Assembly: GCA_038030265.1 (NCBI GenBank)
Contig: CM075941.1
Span: 13,516,001-13,580,000, forward strand
Reading direction: 5' to 3'
DNA from: Corythucha ciliata
Taxonomy: Eukaryota > Arthropoda > Insecta > Hemiptera > Tingidae
DNA: 64,000 nt
Part shown: positions 1-10,985 of the stretch, piece by piece
Position numbering within the stretch: the first letter of the stretch is position 1
Layout of the letters: each line of letters opens with the position of its first letter
The notes under the pieces: model-generated
What the model was told of the DNA's origin: nothing
What the model saw: only the letters and a program-made list of their open reading frames with translations
The model's database searches: none
Translations under genes and position numbers: made by a program

Positions 1-243
1 CAGTTTACCGTTCAGGGTGACCCCCAAATATTTAATTCTGTCACCCTTTCTATTTCTCTTCCGTTCATCTTACTTGGCCCCCACCCTGCCAAGCTCCTCT
101 TCTTCGTAAAGAGTATGAGCTTGGCTTTTTCCGGGTTTACCGCAAGTCCTCTGCCTGCACACCAGTTATTCATTACGTGAACAGCCTGATTCATGAGACC
201 GCACAAGGTGTTCAAGTCCTTCCCCCTCACCAATATCACTTCA
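1..243 (-). pseudogene. R1-type LINE reverse transcriptase fragment
   Basis: On the minus strand this reads as the part of a non-LTR reverse transcriptase just after the catalytic site. Seen: LVRGKDL, NNWCAGRGLAVNPEK and KLILFTKKR, the pattern of R1/TRAS-clade LINEs. Two defects mark it as dead. The expected YADD box reads YAEV, and near position 30 a missing base shifts the frame, after which the conserved KYLGVTLNGKL can be read in the next frame. The fragment runs off the left edge, so its downstream part is not visible. Its upstream border abuts a tRNA-like module at about 245-253. Family-level assignment is fairly secure; the clade is inferred from motif style only. Confidence 0.75.
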
Positions 244-252
244 GCATATTAT

Positions 253-328
253 TAGCAGGATTCGAATCCAGGACCGCTGGGTTTGTGACTCGAGTATGTA
301 TTGTATCCATTACACCATCGAGGCGCGC
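253..328 (-). repeat. tRNA-like module with A and B boxes
   Basis: Reverse-complemented, the segment starts GCGCCTCGATGGTGTAATGG (A-box-like, as in Gln/Glu tRNAs) and carries GGATTCGAATCC (B box) about 50 bases later, the spacing of an RNA polymerase III internal promoter. The anticodon stem does not pair by eye, so a functional tRNA is unlikely. It could be a tRNA pseudogene or the head of a SINE. It directly abuts the LINE fragment at 1-243. Confidence 0.5.
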
Positions 329-344
329 TGGTGAGAAATAGAGC

Positions 345-1100
345 TCAGTGGCTGGAGTGAGAAAAACCACAATTCGCGGCTAAAATTGATAAAAGGCACT
401 GAGTTGTGACCAACAAAATGGGGGGGGGGGGAGGCGGAGGTTTATTCGTGGGTTTCGGAGGCACCATTATGGCTAAAGTTGAGTAAAAACGCTCATTTTT
501 ATTTTCTGTAGGGCCTACGGCGGCTCAAATTGAGAAACCACGCTATTTGGCCGTTCTGCTTGGGTCAAGCCCGATAGCCCGTGGCTAAAAGATTAGAAAA
601 AAATGCCAATTCGTGGCTGAAATTGAGGTATAAAGGTCGATTCAGACTATTCGGGCATGACGTGGGAACACGCTGTCCCACGTGTGATATAAAATTCTAG
701 AAAAGGCTTTTATTTGTTTACGTTCACATTCCTCTGACAAGCATCACCCCACGATCCCACGTCACGTTCGGGCAAGGTGAACCGTGAACGTAAACAAACA
801 AAATCCTTTTCTGGATTTTTGCATTCTGGATATTTGTTATGTATATATTGTATGCGATGCGTGTTCCCACGTCACGTCCGAATAGTCTCAACCGATCTTA
901 AGACCCTAATTCGTGGCTCATATAAAAAAACCCGCAAATTCTCGACATTTCCGGGCCAACATTTAAAACAAAATCACTCATGTCCGATTCACAGAGCACC
1001 TAACACTTCACGGCTAAAATTGAGAGAGAAAAAAATGCTAATTCGTGGCTAAGATCGACCGAAAACGCACTTCATGGATAAAATTGATAAAACGAGCTTA
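345..1100 (+). repeat. Degenerate ~30-bp repeat cluster, forward orientation
   Basis: Many imperfect copies of a unit close to GCTAATTCGTGGCTAAAA followed by TTGAGAAAAA, separated by diverged sequence. Clear copies are near 365, 605-630, 1010-1035 and 1038-1090. The same unit occurs in at least eight other clusters, several of them inverted. No coding signal is visible. A 12-base G tract lies at 420-431. Confidence 0.7.
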
Positions 1101-1239
1101 TTCCTACGGCAAACATTCGGGGGTGAAAATGATGATTCCGTTTATTTTATGCCCTTAGGAGGCAATATAGAGAAAAAGGCTGTTCATTGGGGTTGCCCGT
1201 CCTAAAATTGCGAATAAGCAATTGGAACCTATGCCAAAG

Positions 1240-1259
1240 GCCTTGCTGCGCAGCAAGGC
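1240..1259. repeat. Perfect 20-bp palindrome
   Basis: GCCTTGCTGCGCAGCAAGGC is its own reverse complement. It is not part of a recognised longer inverted repeat. Function unknown. Confidence 0.8.
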
Positions 1260-1446
1260 GCGACCATCCTTCTTGGCTTCGTGAAAACGTGCCCAAAACT
1301 GTATACTAACAAAAACGCCGTAAAAATCATGAGTAACCAGGAATAAGACCAGTGGCGGATCTAAGGGAGGGGCCACGGCCACTGTGGAGGTCACTTGCGC
1401 AAAAATAAAATAAAATAAAACCTCCTCCAAAATCCCATCGAGGAGG

Positions 1447-1470
1447 GGTGATCACTGATTAGTGATCACC
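1447..1470. repeat. 10-bp-stem hairpin
   Basis: GGTGATCACT and AGTGATCACC pair perfectly around the four-base loop GATT. There is no T-run or neighbouring gene to suggest a terminator, so it may be the end of a decayed transposon. Confidence 0.7.
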
Positions 1471-2089
1471 TCTAATTTTGCGGTCATTTTCACATAGGCC
1501 CGAGGGTCAGAGGTCCTCGCGAGACGCAAAAAGTCAAGTTAAAAAAAACACGCGAATTGCCTCACCGAGGGGAAAATTTACGTTGAACGCCACCACGTCT
1601 AGGGCAAAATTTATGCGAAAGGTCTCGCCAAAGACAAACTTTAAGCGAAACGTTACATGTGAGGAAGAAGCTCTTTCGGAAGGACGATGCACACCGAGTA
1701 AACTACTCAAAGTGCCCCCACGGTGGTGTGGGAGAATTTAAATTATTGTAACGCATCGATCAACAAGGTTATAAAATCGATCCATGTAAAGCGTGGGAGG
1801 GGGGGGGGAGTGAAAATAAAGAAGAGTCAGTCGAGGCTGAACCACTGGAAAAAGAGTACCGTGTTGTGTCTCACCGTCTAGAACGCCCTTTTCCCCTCTT
1901 CCCAAGTTTGAGTGGCCGTTTCCTTGGCGCTTTCCTGAGGACGGTCTCCTCATTTTTCCCCTTTTTCCTAGGGTAATAAATCCCCTACAGTGGGCAAAAC
2001 GCAAAATTCGGGAAAGCACTCACGTGAATCACCACTTTTAAGGCATACGCGAAATGCCACGTTATAAAAGCAACACATATGCGAAACAC

Positions 2090-2715
2090 TGCAAAATGGT
2101 CTTTTTATGAGACAACTTTCAATTTTATAAGAAATCTTAAGCTTATGAGCAATGGTTGATTTTATGAGGACATTTACAGTTTATAAAAGGTGTCAATTTG
2201 ATGAGTAAATCCAGTTTAATAAAGAAAATGACTAATTGTATGATGAATTGTCGATATAATGAGGGAATTGCCCTTTTTGAATGAATTTTCAATTTTGCAA
2301 TGAAATTGTTAGTTGTTTTTGTTTACGGAATTGTGAATTTTAAGAAAAATAGTAAAATTTCCAGGAAACGTTAATTTTAGGGCGGAATTGTCTGTTTCAC
2401 GAGGAAATTGTAACTTATCCCCAATAGTTGACTTTTATGAGGACATTTTCAATTATATGAAGAAATTATCAATTTTAGGGGGGAATTGTCAATTTGAAGA
2501 GGAAATTGTAAATTATATGATGAAATGATCAATTTTATAAAAAAAATTGTGTATTTTATTAGGAAATTGTCAACTTTATAAGGAAATTGAAATTTTATGA
2601 GGAAATTGTATATTTCATAAGGATTGTCAATTTTACATGGAAATTGTCAATTTTATGAAGAAATTGTCAATTTCATGAGGAGACTGTCAATTTTATGAAC
2701 AGTCTATTTTGGGGA
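2090..2715 (+). repeat. Degenerate 20-bp AT-rich minisatellite
   Basis: About thirty imperfect copies of a unit near TTTTATGAGGAAATTGTCAA run head to tail. The middle (about 2320-2480) is more diverged, while 2560-2700 is the most regular. No ORF runs through it. A related array was not noticed elsewhere in the window. Confidence 0.85.
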
Positions 2716-4329
2716 AATTTGTTTGCCAGTAAACCAATTTCACTGGGTGGCTTATTTCAGAGACCGATCACGCCGATTTTTCGCACTTTCATTCAATAAA
2801 AAAGTAATTTACTTGATTTTGCTCACTAGAAAACTGAATTTTGAGGGTTACGATCGCAGTGCTAGCCGTACGGGACATAGGAACTTCCCCTCCACCCCTG
2901 CGCTGAGTTCACTTCATTCGGCGGGAGGCATATTTTTTGCCAAACATCAGTTAGTTCACGTTATACAGGTAGTTGTAGAGTGTTGTTGTTGTTGTTGTTT
3001 TTGTTGTTGCTGTTGTTTTTTTGTTGTTTTTTTTGCACTTTTGCGGCCCTTGGGCTTCCTTAATTTTCCGATTTTTCAATTATCGAAGATTGAGATCTAT
3101 AACTTTGCCACATGTAGCAACTGTGTGACTGGTGGGGGTTGCCTTCTAAAGCCCCTAATACAATTTTGCTTGTCACGAATTCATGGATGTATCAAACGCT
3201 ACGTAAAAATTATATCCCTCGTTTAGTTGGAGAGAGGCGTATTGAGATCTTCTGCCCCGGATCTCGATGGACGTATGACCAGTTTCGGTCGAGTCTGGTG
3301 TTCTCAGACACAGAGTTCACCCTGAAATAAACTGCTTCCCTATGAAAAGTTCCAGTCACCCTACACATAACTCGCCGACAGTTTCTTATTCCAATCCAAC
3401 CCCGACCCCATCTGAGACGGATAGTTTTTCGGGTAATGGAGTGTCCCTCCTTGTCTCACAGAGCTTCCCCCTTTAACCTGTACGATTAACGAAAAATTTC
3501 TCGGAAAGATAGGGATTTATCTTATTTTTCCGAAAAACACTTCACTCATTGCTCGAGACTTGATGACAAGGGCAGAAAAAACGTAATACAATGTTGTTCT
3601 GTTGACTCACTAGCACGTTTTTAGGGTTAGAGGGGTGGAGAGTTTACGATTTCTAGTTCAAATTGCGATTTTTCAAAAATCTAAAACAGAATTTTAATAA
3701 AAGGATAAGTATTATAAGATATGTTCTGATGCGTTGGAGCAGAGTACAGCATAGTATAAGCTCTGCACGGTGTCTCATTCTGGAGTTGCCTTCTGAAACT
3801 ACGATCGTTAAGGCAACAGCTTCACCCTAATTCATTATTTCAGATTTAGACCATTATGAAAACTAGTTTTGACTTGAATTCAGCCACCTTTCGAACAATT
3901 TTGATATTGATATTGAGGTATTCCTACGATTATGAACGCATAGACTATGTATAATGTACTTATAAAATAGGATTACTGAATGAAAACGGAATATTACTTT
4001 CCCCTACCTCCCATCCGTATAACATAGTTAGTCCTTAAACTTATTCGTTTTGAAGATCAAATTCCCTTATCAGTAGTCTTTCCAGGCAATTTTTGCGAGT
4101 GGAACTCGCGGGGGTATCCCAGCCACCTCTCGCCAATAAAGGAAGATTTTCTGGGATAGAAATAAAGTTCTAGAGCTAACTTGCCCGCTTATGGACGATA
4201 CCTCTAGAAATTTTCCAGAGTTAATAGTCCGTTGATATTCAAAATTTCCTTGCTGAAAAATTAGTTTCAAAGTAACTAATGGGCAACCTCTGTATTTGCA
4301 GTGGACACTGAATGTTTAACATATTAAGC
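2716..4329. other. No gene seen
   Basis: AT-rich sequence with the (TGT)n tract and scattered small open frames that show no protein-family resemblance, codon periodicity or splice structure convincing by eye. Confidence 0.4.
2984..3034 (+). repeat. (TGT)n microsatellite
   Basis: An interrupted run of TGT/TTG triplets. It creates a meaningless polycysteine stretch in an overlapping open frame. Confidence 0.9.
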
Positions 4330-4467
4330 CGGATACACTCATACGGTAATTGCCAAGTAACGAGCAACACATTTTTGAAATTCTCAGCTGGTTGGTTTCT
4401 AGGCAATTGCTAGAAATTGATTGATTATTTTGCAAGTTACTTGGCAAGTACCGCATGTGTGTATCCG
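4330..4467. mobile_element. MITE 1, 138 bp, with 32-bp terminal inverted repeats
   Basis: The left end (4330-4361, starting CGGATACACTCATACGG) and the reverse complement of the right end (4436-4467) match at roughly 27 of 32 positions. The core contains CAGCTGGTTGGTTTCTA. A second copy of the family, split by another insertion, lies at 16504-16956 and shares termini and core. It has no coding capacity. Confidence 0.8.
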
Positions 4468-4498
4468 CCAATTTTTTTCCCCCGTGATGCTCTAAAGG

Positions 4499-4807
4499 CC
4501 CGTATTACACGTGCAATAAAATTGCGTCTTCAGACACTTTTGAAAAGTATAGCAATAAGTTCTGAGAATTTTGTGGCAACTTTTTCCAAGAGCAATGTAG
4601 CTTCTCCTCACGGGAAATATATGTTTTCCTTGTGTGCTTGGTTTCACATATTCAAAATTCTCGCAATTTTATTGCTCGTGTAAACGACCACAAATCAAGT
4701 GTCAGACACTTTTCGTGCTACTCTGAGGGCTCTCTCAGGGGTGTTTACATGTAACTGAGACCAACTTTCGTAACAAGTGTCGCAATTTTATTGCAAGTGT
4801 ATACGGG
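4499..4807. mobile_element. MITE 2, ~309 bp, with 27-28-bp terminal inverted repeats
   Basis: The left terminus 4499-4526 (CCCGTATTACACGTGCAATA...) is inverted at 4781-4807 (…GCAAGTGTATACGGG). Internally, TCAGACACTTTT occurs twice and another inverted copy of the CAATAAAATTGCG motif lies near 4665, so the element has sub-terminal repeats. Non-coding. Confidence 0.75.
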
Positions 4808-4815
4808 TCTTAAGG

Positions 4816-4996
4816 GGTCCATAGACGTACAATAAATATTGCGCAATAAATTTGTACAATATTTCGTTTCCAGATGTTTAGGGATAAAAAAATAGGTTGT
4901 TCATTATATTGTGCAACCCATCAATACAACCCACAAACGTTCAATTTTATTGTACAACCCCTATTATTGCGCAATATTATTGTACGTGTATGGGCC
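4816..4996. mobile_element. MITE 3, ~180 bp, with ~30-bp terminal inverted repeats
   Basis: GGTCCATAGACGTACAATAA at the left is inverted at the right as TTATTGTACGTGTATGGGCC, and the inner GCGCAATA/TATTGCGC also pairs. It starts within 10 bases of MITE 2. The three adjacent elements share terminus style (GGxCC-ATACAC), which suggests one superfamily. Confidence 0.75.
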
Positions 4997-6155
4997 GCTT
5001 TAAAAGTTATTTAATCCATTTTCTTATTTTTCATTTATGTTGCACTTTTCATTATGTGTGATAGTCGATTGATTGAAAAGAGCTCAAAAGGGTAAAGCTG
5101 GAGTGTTTTTATCTGATTAAATTCAAGTGATGTTTTTAGAAAAAGAAGTCGAGGAGGATAAAACAAAAAAGTTGTTCTTATTCCTTCCCCCCTATCATTT
5201 TCATTAGGACGCTGAAACAAAAGAGAAAAGCCTGATTTGGAAGTTTTTATTTTCCCCAGGAAATAAATGAAATATTCTATTGCACGGTGGATGATGATGC
5301 TGTAGAACAGACTGGGGGGCATTTTCAACGTATTTAATTAGCGAATTGACTTTGAAGCCCAGAGTGGAATGGAATGGGTCTTCTAATTAATTTTCCTCTC
5401 TTTTTGAAAGTCATGTTTTTATTGTCCCACCATAATACCTTCCTTCCTTGTCATAAAGGTACTGCATCTGCGCTATTACTTTGTACCAGGTTCTCTTTTA
5501 AACAAGGTCAGGGATGACACGCCCCTTCCTGTTACACTGATTAATACAAAAGTGCAAGGGTTGTTCATGCTTGTTTTCAAATCTAACTGGAATTAGCGAC
5601 ATTCAGGGGAAAACAGGAAATACTTCAGGTTCCCTCAGCACTTTGAAGCATATACGTATGTCGACGAATTCAAACTCTGTCTATTGTTTGTAATTACTAA
5701 TTATCAAGTTTCATCAGTTAATGGTCGCCGTTGGTGATGGGGGAGAGATTGAATTTTTTTTTTTTTTTTTTTTTCTGTGCAGTAAAAGCTCATCAGATAA
5801 AATCGCGTGGGTTTCGAGAGAAAAATGACAAAAATCACAACCAGACTGAAAACATTGAACATTCAAACTGTATCTTCTCTGCTATGAATAATTTATTGTC
5901 ATCGATAATCCACTTCTGTCCACCATGGGGGCCTAAAAGAACAATGGGTGGAATCGAGTTGACAGGGTCATATCCGAGTAATTTGAGAAACCATTAATTA
6001 GTGGTTTAATGATTGGCGGAGGCGTAGAAAAACAAAAACGAATGTATATGGCTTAAAAAAGAGAAAAGAGTTTAACGATCCTATTTTTTGTAACAAAGCC
6101 GCTTTTTTTTCTTCACAAAATAGGGTCTTTAGAGGGAAAAAAGGTGATGTATTAC
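4997..6155. other. No gene seen; downstream side of the RRxS gene
   Basis: Contains a T tract at 5754-5774 and small unconvincing frames. The next exon of the minus-strand RRxS gene would be expected here or further left, entered in phase 1, but no acceptor and open frame could be recognised. Confidence 0.35.
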
Positions 6156-7873
6156 CTGTCTGCGTGCTTGAATCGAAGAAAGTACTGGTGGTTTCGACTG
6201 TCATTGTGGCTAGGGTGCCGTCGATGATTTGAGCGCTGGAATCTCGACGTCCGCGATAGCGACTACAGTCATCCGACTGCGAGGACTGTCGTCGGAAATT
6301 CCTACAGCGAATCATCTCCTCGGTGGTCGACTGGCGTCGGAAGCCGCGAGCTATGAGAATCTCCTCTGTGGTCGACTGACGGCGAATCGCCGGGGCGTGT
6401 ATTGGCGGAGGGGGTTTACAGGGGCTTGCGTCGCGAGACGAGCACGTGGACGACGACTCTGGCGAGCGTGGCGAGCGAGATCCTCGACGACCCATGATCG
6501 ACGTGGACTGACGGCGGAGTCGAGACCTTCGTGGACTTGCTTCTCGGTCACCGCCTCTGTCGGGACTAAGCCGGCTGTGAATATTAACAAAAATAAAACA
6601 ATGAAAGTTGGAATCCCCTCCCCCCCTATAATGCAAGATTATACCTGGCTCTAGAATCTCGTCTGGACGGCCTGTTCGCGGCGCAACTAGCAGAATCCGG
6701 AGAAAGTGAATCTCGGCGTGCTTTTCGACCAGGCGTTCCGTCGTCTTGTGGGTCGGGGCTCAGGGCGGGTTGAGATCCTCGTCGTCCCTGACCTGGCCAG
6801 CTCTCATCGATAGCTGTGCTTTGTCGTGTCAGTCGGGGATATTTGCCGTCTTTTGTACTAGGGCGACGCTCGGGAGACGCGTGGCTTCTTGAGTCGCGAC
6901 GGCATTTGTAATACACCTGTTGGAAGGATAACGGTTAGATTAGTCAGTGGGGAGGCACTAAGTCAAAAAGCGTCGTGTTACTTGGGTGGTGGAGTCACGG
7001 CGAGTTGCTAGAAGAGGGTGAGGCTGTGATTGTGAAGGTGTCGTGGCTTGCTGCTGTTGAGCACAAGGTAGCTGTTGAGGCTGAGTCGAGGTATGTGCTT
7101 GGGACGTGGGTAGAGGGGGTGAGTGTCCAGACAAAGGCGTTGTTGGTGTTGTAGCTAGTGAGGTGGTTCCTGGGCCGGGAGATGAAGATGGTGGTGTCAC
7201 TGAACTTGTGATAATTGTTGGTGGTTGTATAGACTCGAGAGTCGTTGGCGGTGGAGGGGCATCAGAAGCAGTGGAAGAAGTGCTAGGGCGTTGCTGATCG
7301 ATTCGCCGTCGACTTGACTTGTGGTGATGAGAAGAATGATGATGGTGGTGATGATGATGATGGTGATGGCTTCGAGCCGACTCACCGGAACCTCGCCGCG
7401 AACCTGACACAGTGCTATCGCGACGACCACTCCTTGAACTTTCCCCCGATCCTCGCCTCGCGGGGCTCGTTGAACTCGCCATAATGATCGTACTGTCTCG
7501 TCGTGAACCCCACAGACGTGCAATATCCGAACGGAAATCCGATATGGCCGACCCTCCGGACTTGTTTGACCCCGACTTGACGCCTGAATCAGCCGACGAC
7601 TCGCGACGCTTTCGAAGCTCACCAGCCGGCGGCCCTCTGCTCCATGGCAGTGACCGAGCCAAATCGGCAAGCGTTTCGCGTCGCACCAGTTGCGCTTGTT
7701 TGCTACCTCTGCCAGCTTTCGTCGTCGAACCGCCCCATTCGCGAAGAATGTCCGTGAGTTGAGCCAGGCTGCTTCGACGTCGTCTTTGCGGTGGAGGAGA
7801 GGTCTCTCGCGTCTCCGTGGGTGGCGAGACGGTTGTGATCTGAGCTGCGGAGTCCCTGCGACCAGCACCCAGC
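6156..7873 (-). CDS. RRxS-repeat disordered protein, three internal exons
   Basis: Three exons join in frame. Exon a is 7873-6982 (start less certain; donor CAA|GTAACA). Exon b is 6916-6645 (acceptor CCAACAG|GTG, donor CCAG|GTATAA). Exon c is 6574-6156 (acceptor ATTCACAG|CC, donor ACAG|GTAATA). Introns are 65 and 70 bases, and phases 0 and 2 match across both. The roughly 527 residues are low-complexity and rich in Ser, Arg, Pro and Gln. About twenty R-R-x-S/T motifs (RRDS, RRES, RRGS, RRQS, RRPS) are seen, as are eleven consecutive His and a Gln/Pro/Thr-rich stretch. Near the end RRQSTTEE occurs twice. RRxS/T is the consensus of cAMP-dependent kinase, so a heavily phosphorylated cytoplasmic scaffold or channel tail is possible, but that is inference. 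I do not recognise the family. Both gene ends are missing; exon c ends in phase 1. Confidence 0.75.
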
Positions 7874-7879
7874 CTTCAA

Positions 7880-10800
7880 AAACGCACAATTTTTAAGTAA
7901 ACCAATCCATGGAAATTATGGTCCCCTCTCAGGCTGTAAGCTCGGGCTAAGTGAGAACCGAAAAAAAAACCACACACACAAAAAAAAAGAGTTTGGACAC
8001 TGTCGTTTAATTTCCATCAAAGGAACTGTTCAATGAAATGAAATATGGAGATTACAGCCACCTTGGCTTCTTTTCCACGAAAATTGGAAAGAAATCCAAC
8101 GAGTTTCATGATCGCATTATAAACTAAGTGAAAATGAAAAGTTACAAGATAGGTTACCACCCGCAACGCTTCTCGTGTAAGCCCTGGTTTAACATAACCA
8201 AGTTTTTCGTCGTGATGGCAAGAATTACAGCTAGAAAGAAGGGTCAATTGGGGCATAATGGATAATTCACTATTGACTCGGATACTTCGTGATTCGGAAC
8301 GGTCTGATAAATCGTGGAAATTACCCCCTCCACCATCGTTTCAGCTTTGATACATTCTATCAAAAAAGAATGTCTAATATCTGAATCAAAATTCTCTTCT
8401 GGTTGAAGGGGGTGGGGGTGGGGAGAGATGATTGGAAAAAATATACGAAATATTCAAGACGCCCGAAGAATGCACGCAATTAATATACATGCGTGGAATA
8501 TTTCGCCCTTCGTCGACCACTTGAAGCATTACATCGATCAAATCTAATCCCGTCGCCTCTTGAAGCATTCCTACACTTATCGGGTGGTTTAGTTGCTAAC
8601 TATCAACCGGGGGGGGGGGGTGTTCTGGGTTACAGTAAGCTGTTTGGTTAGGACGGTTTATGTGGTTGATGACAGGGAATCGAGGAAGGGGGGGGGGACT
8701 TCAGAGTGAGATCGTCGTGTCTTGACCGCGCTTAAACACAATGTCGGTTTCAAGAAAGCTACTCAAAGTCGAATCCTACAATAGGACGATGTTCTTACGG
8801 GGATTGGCTTATTTCTGAGTAAAGGGCCAAGAAAGTTGTTGAAGATGGTGGAAAGGGATACTCAGAAGTGGAGAACTTGACTTTTAATCGTATCATAAAA
8901 CCCTGTGTAAACGGTGATTATTGAATTAATTTCTCCCCCCCCACCTACCACCCACGCTACCCTTCAACCTTCAACCAAACCTAACTCCTGTTCTACTTAA
9001 AACGTTTCCAGAGACTTATTAAATTGCGTTAAAACGAGTATTTTGTCTGTGGTGAATAAACTTTTCTCTGTTCAGGACAGAAAATTCCATTCTTTCACCC
9101 CTCTTTTGAAATCCCGAGTAGATGCGGGGTTGAAAACTAGGGTGTGGTGGGGTAATGGTGAGAGTCATCTCAACTGAAATTATTAACCTCGGAAACTTCT
9201 CTTGATTTTTTTTCTTTAGGCAGGAACATTTCTAACTAATTTATTCAACTAGAGTAATTTGTGGAAACGTTATTTCATGTTTTTTATCTCCTTTTTCCCC
9301 CTCCCTGTCAAATTCTCCGTTCTTGAGGGTTAATAAGAAACTCTCTTCATTTTATTTTTGATTGTTTTAAACCTCAAAGAGAATGCCAAAATTAAAAAGA
9401 AGAAAAGAGGAATAAACAAAAACTTGAACCTTCTTTCTAAACAAAGCAAAGAATAAAAGGTGGAGAGAAAGAAAAAGTAGTGATACTCTTCTTGTCTTCC
9501 ATCGTGATCCGCTTTGAGACACAAAGGAACAGGACTAACAAGTTAGAAAAAGGTTTGTCGATCGGTTTAGAAGGATGGGGAACGGTGTGATGGAATGTAA
9601 GGAGAGCTTTGAGCTTTTAACGTTCGACCTGTTACTTGAACGTCTCTTTCCCTAAGTATTTATTTTCAGCGTTTTAATTTCTCGCTGAATTCTCAAGTTT
9701 TGGTGGTCTTCAAAATAGGTAGTTCTTTCAAAATTATCCTCGAGACGGTGAAGTGCGGGCTGTGCTAAATTATTGGCAGCATTGCTTTATTACTTTTTAA
9801 GTATATGGATGATACTTGGATTTTCCAATCCCAACAGAAGTCTTTAATTTGTATTCCCCAAATCTCCCATGGTCCCCTCTGATACATCCTGAAAAGGAAA
9901 TTTGCGGGAAAAGCTTGTGATAGTGTACAAGAGGCGAGGCGTGTCCCTTTCGGGTATAGTGGACGAGTGGGAAGACCGTCGTGGTAATTTATTCGATTGA
10001 AATCGAAGTCAAAAGCGGTCAACTTTATGGTTGACAAGAGTGGTTATATAGAGGGATTGAATGAGAGGAAGGGAATGACTGTCTAAATCACCATAACGGC
10101 TACAAGAGGAAGGGTTAAATGTTAGTATGGGTTGGGTGAAGGTCCGGATTGTATTAATTTCAAAGTAGGATGGCCCGTGATTGGTGGGCGGGGGGGGGAG
10201 AGCGGGTAATGTAAAAGGATATGGATGGGCTTACAAAAGTTTGGTAAGTATCTATTTTGTGGACCTAAAAATTAATATTTGTGTCCGGTGGGAAGGTAAA
10301 CTTATTTATGTGAATGCCATCATCATAAATCCAACCTCCTCCCTCCGAAAAAAAAAAACGAACCGTTCACCACCCCTCCCCCTCATCTAACTGAAATTTA
10401 TTTTAAAAATTAGGGAGTTATTGCATAACCTTCTGACGCTTAACGTTTACGGTTATTTGACGTCACCGTAAGCGTAACCGATTGTGTCCTTAACTCTTCT
10501 ACAGGTGCCGCAGATTTCCCCTAGCCATTCTAGCGGGAGGGGTGGGGAATGGCGTCACCAGCAGTCCTTTACTCCCGATTGCTCACCCTAGAGCAGCAAA
10601 GCAAGTTAATTTTGAAATTGAAGTTTATGAATTCTCAACAATTACAATCCAATAACAATTGATAATGTACCCTGCGCAAAGGCGGTTGGAACTGCTCATG
10701 ACGTAGGTGAAGGACAGTAATGGCCGAAGATCTGCGGCACCTATAGAAAGTTTTCTCACCTTGAATTGTGCCGGTGAAAGAAGAGTTATTGCAATTAAGA

Positions 10801-10890
10801 GTGCCGCTAAAATATGAACACATCAAACACATGATAGGAGCATAGATGTACTTGATTGCTTCAAATGAATCCATAAAACACCTTTCCATA
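7880..10890. other. No firm gene; introns or intergenic
   Basis: Apart from the candidate exon at 8489-8570, only low-complexity DNA is seen: A-rich and CA-rich tracts at 7960-7990, a 12-G tract at 8609-8620 and a G tract near 10190. GGTGCCGCAGAT (about 10504) recurs inverted at about 10728-10740. No RNA gene was recognised. Confidence 0.4.
8489..8570 (-). CDS. Candidate upstream exon of the RRxS gene
   Basis: On the minus strand AAGTGTAG|GA resembles an acceptor, followed by an ATG at 8568 and 26 open codons that include GLDLIDVMLQVVDEG, then CGCAT|GTATAT as donor. It ends with two leftover bases (AT), and exon a at 7873 begins with the G that completes ATG, so the joined frame reads straight into GAGRRDS. 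The peptide has the amphipathic look of a real folded segment. It could be the first coding exon or an internal one. The donor is not ideal and a phase match has a one-in-three chance of being accidental. Confidence 0.4.
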
Positions 10891-10894
10891 CTGG

Positions 10895-10985
10895 TCTTTA
10901 AGGGGGAGTTATACATGTGTTTCCTCGACCCCCCTCCAATCTAACCTCGCCTACTCCGCGTTACGTAGATTACCGCCGTATTTCT
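10895..10985 (+). repeat. Diverged direct repeat, copy 1
   Basis: Contains TCTTTAAGGGGG, CCTCGACCCCCCTCC and CCTACTCCGCG in the same order and spacing as a second copy at 14630-14725. The two flank the Gypsy remnant at distances too large and in the wrong order to be its LTRs. Nature unknown. Confidence 0.55.

Larger units (their letters stand above)
1101..2089. other. No gene seen
   Basis: Apart from the palindrome and hairpin listed separately, nothing coding is supported. The phrase CCAGTGGCGGATCTAAGGG at about 1350 resembles the start of non-autonomous DNA transposons common in invertebrate genomes; similar phrases occur near 15107 and 49070. Confidence 0.4.

Noticed and set aside
2723..3226. 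167-codon plus-strand frame with polycysteine
   Set aside because: Its length comes from the (TGT)n microsatellite; no motif or splice context.
5754..5774. T tract as a transcription terminator or poly(A) tail in reverse
   Set aside because: No retroposon body or target duplication could be recognised next to it.
6229..6654. 141-codon plus-strand frame opposite the RRxS exons
   Set aside because: Antisense shadow of exon c produced by biased Arg/Ser codons; it crosses real splice sites.
7197..7889. 230-codon minus-strand frame overlapping the RRxS exon
   Set aside because: It is a shadow of exon a in another frame. The chosen frame carries the RRDS/RRES motifs and matches phases across two downstream introns.
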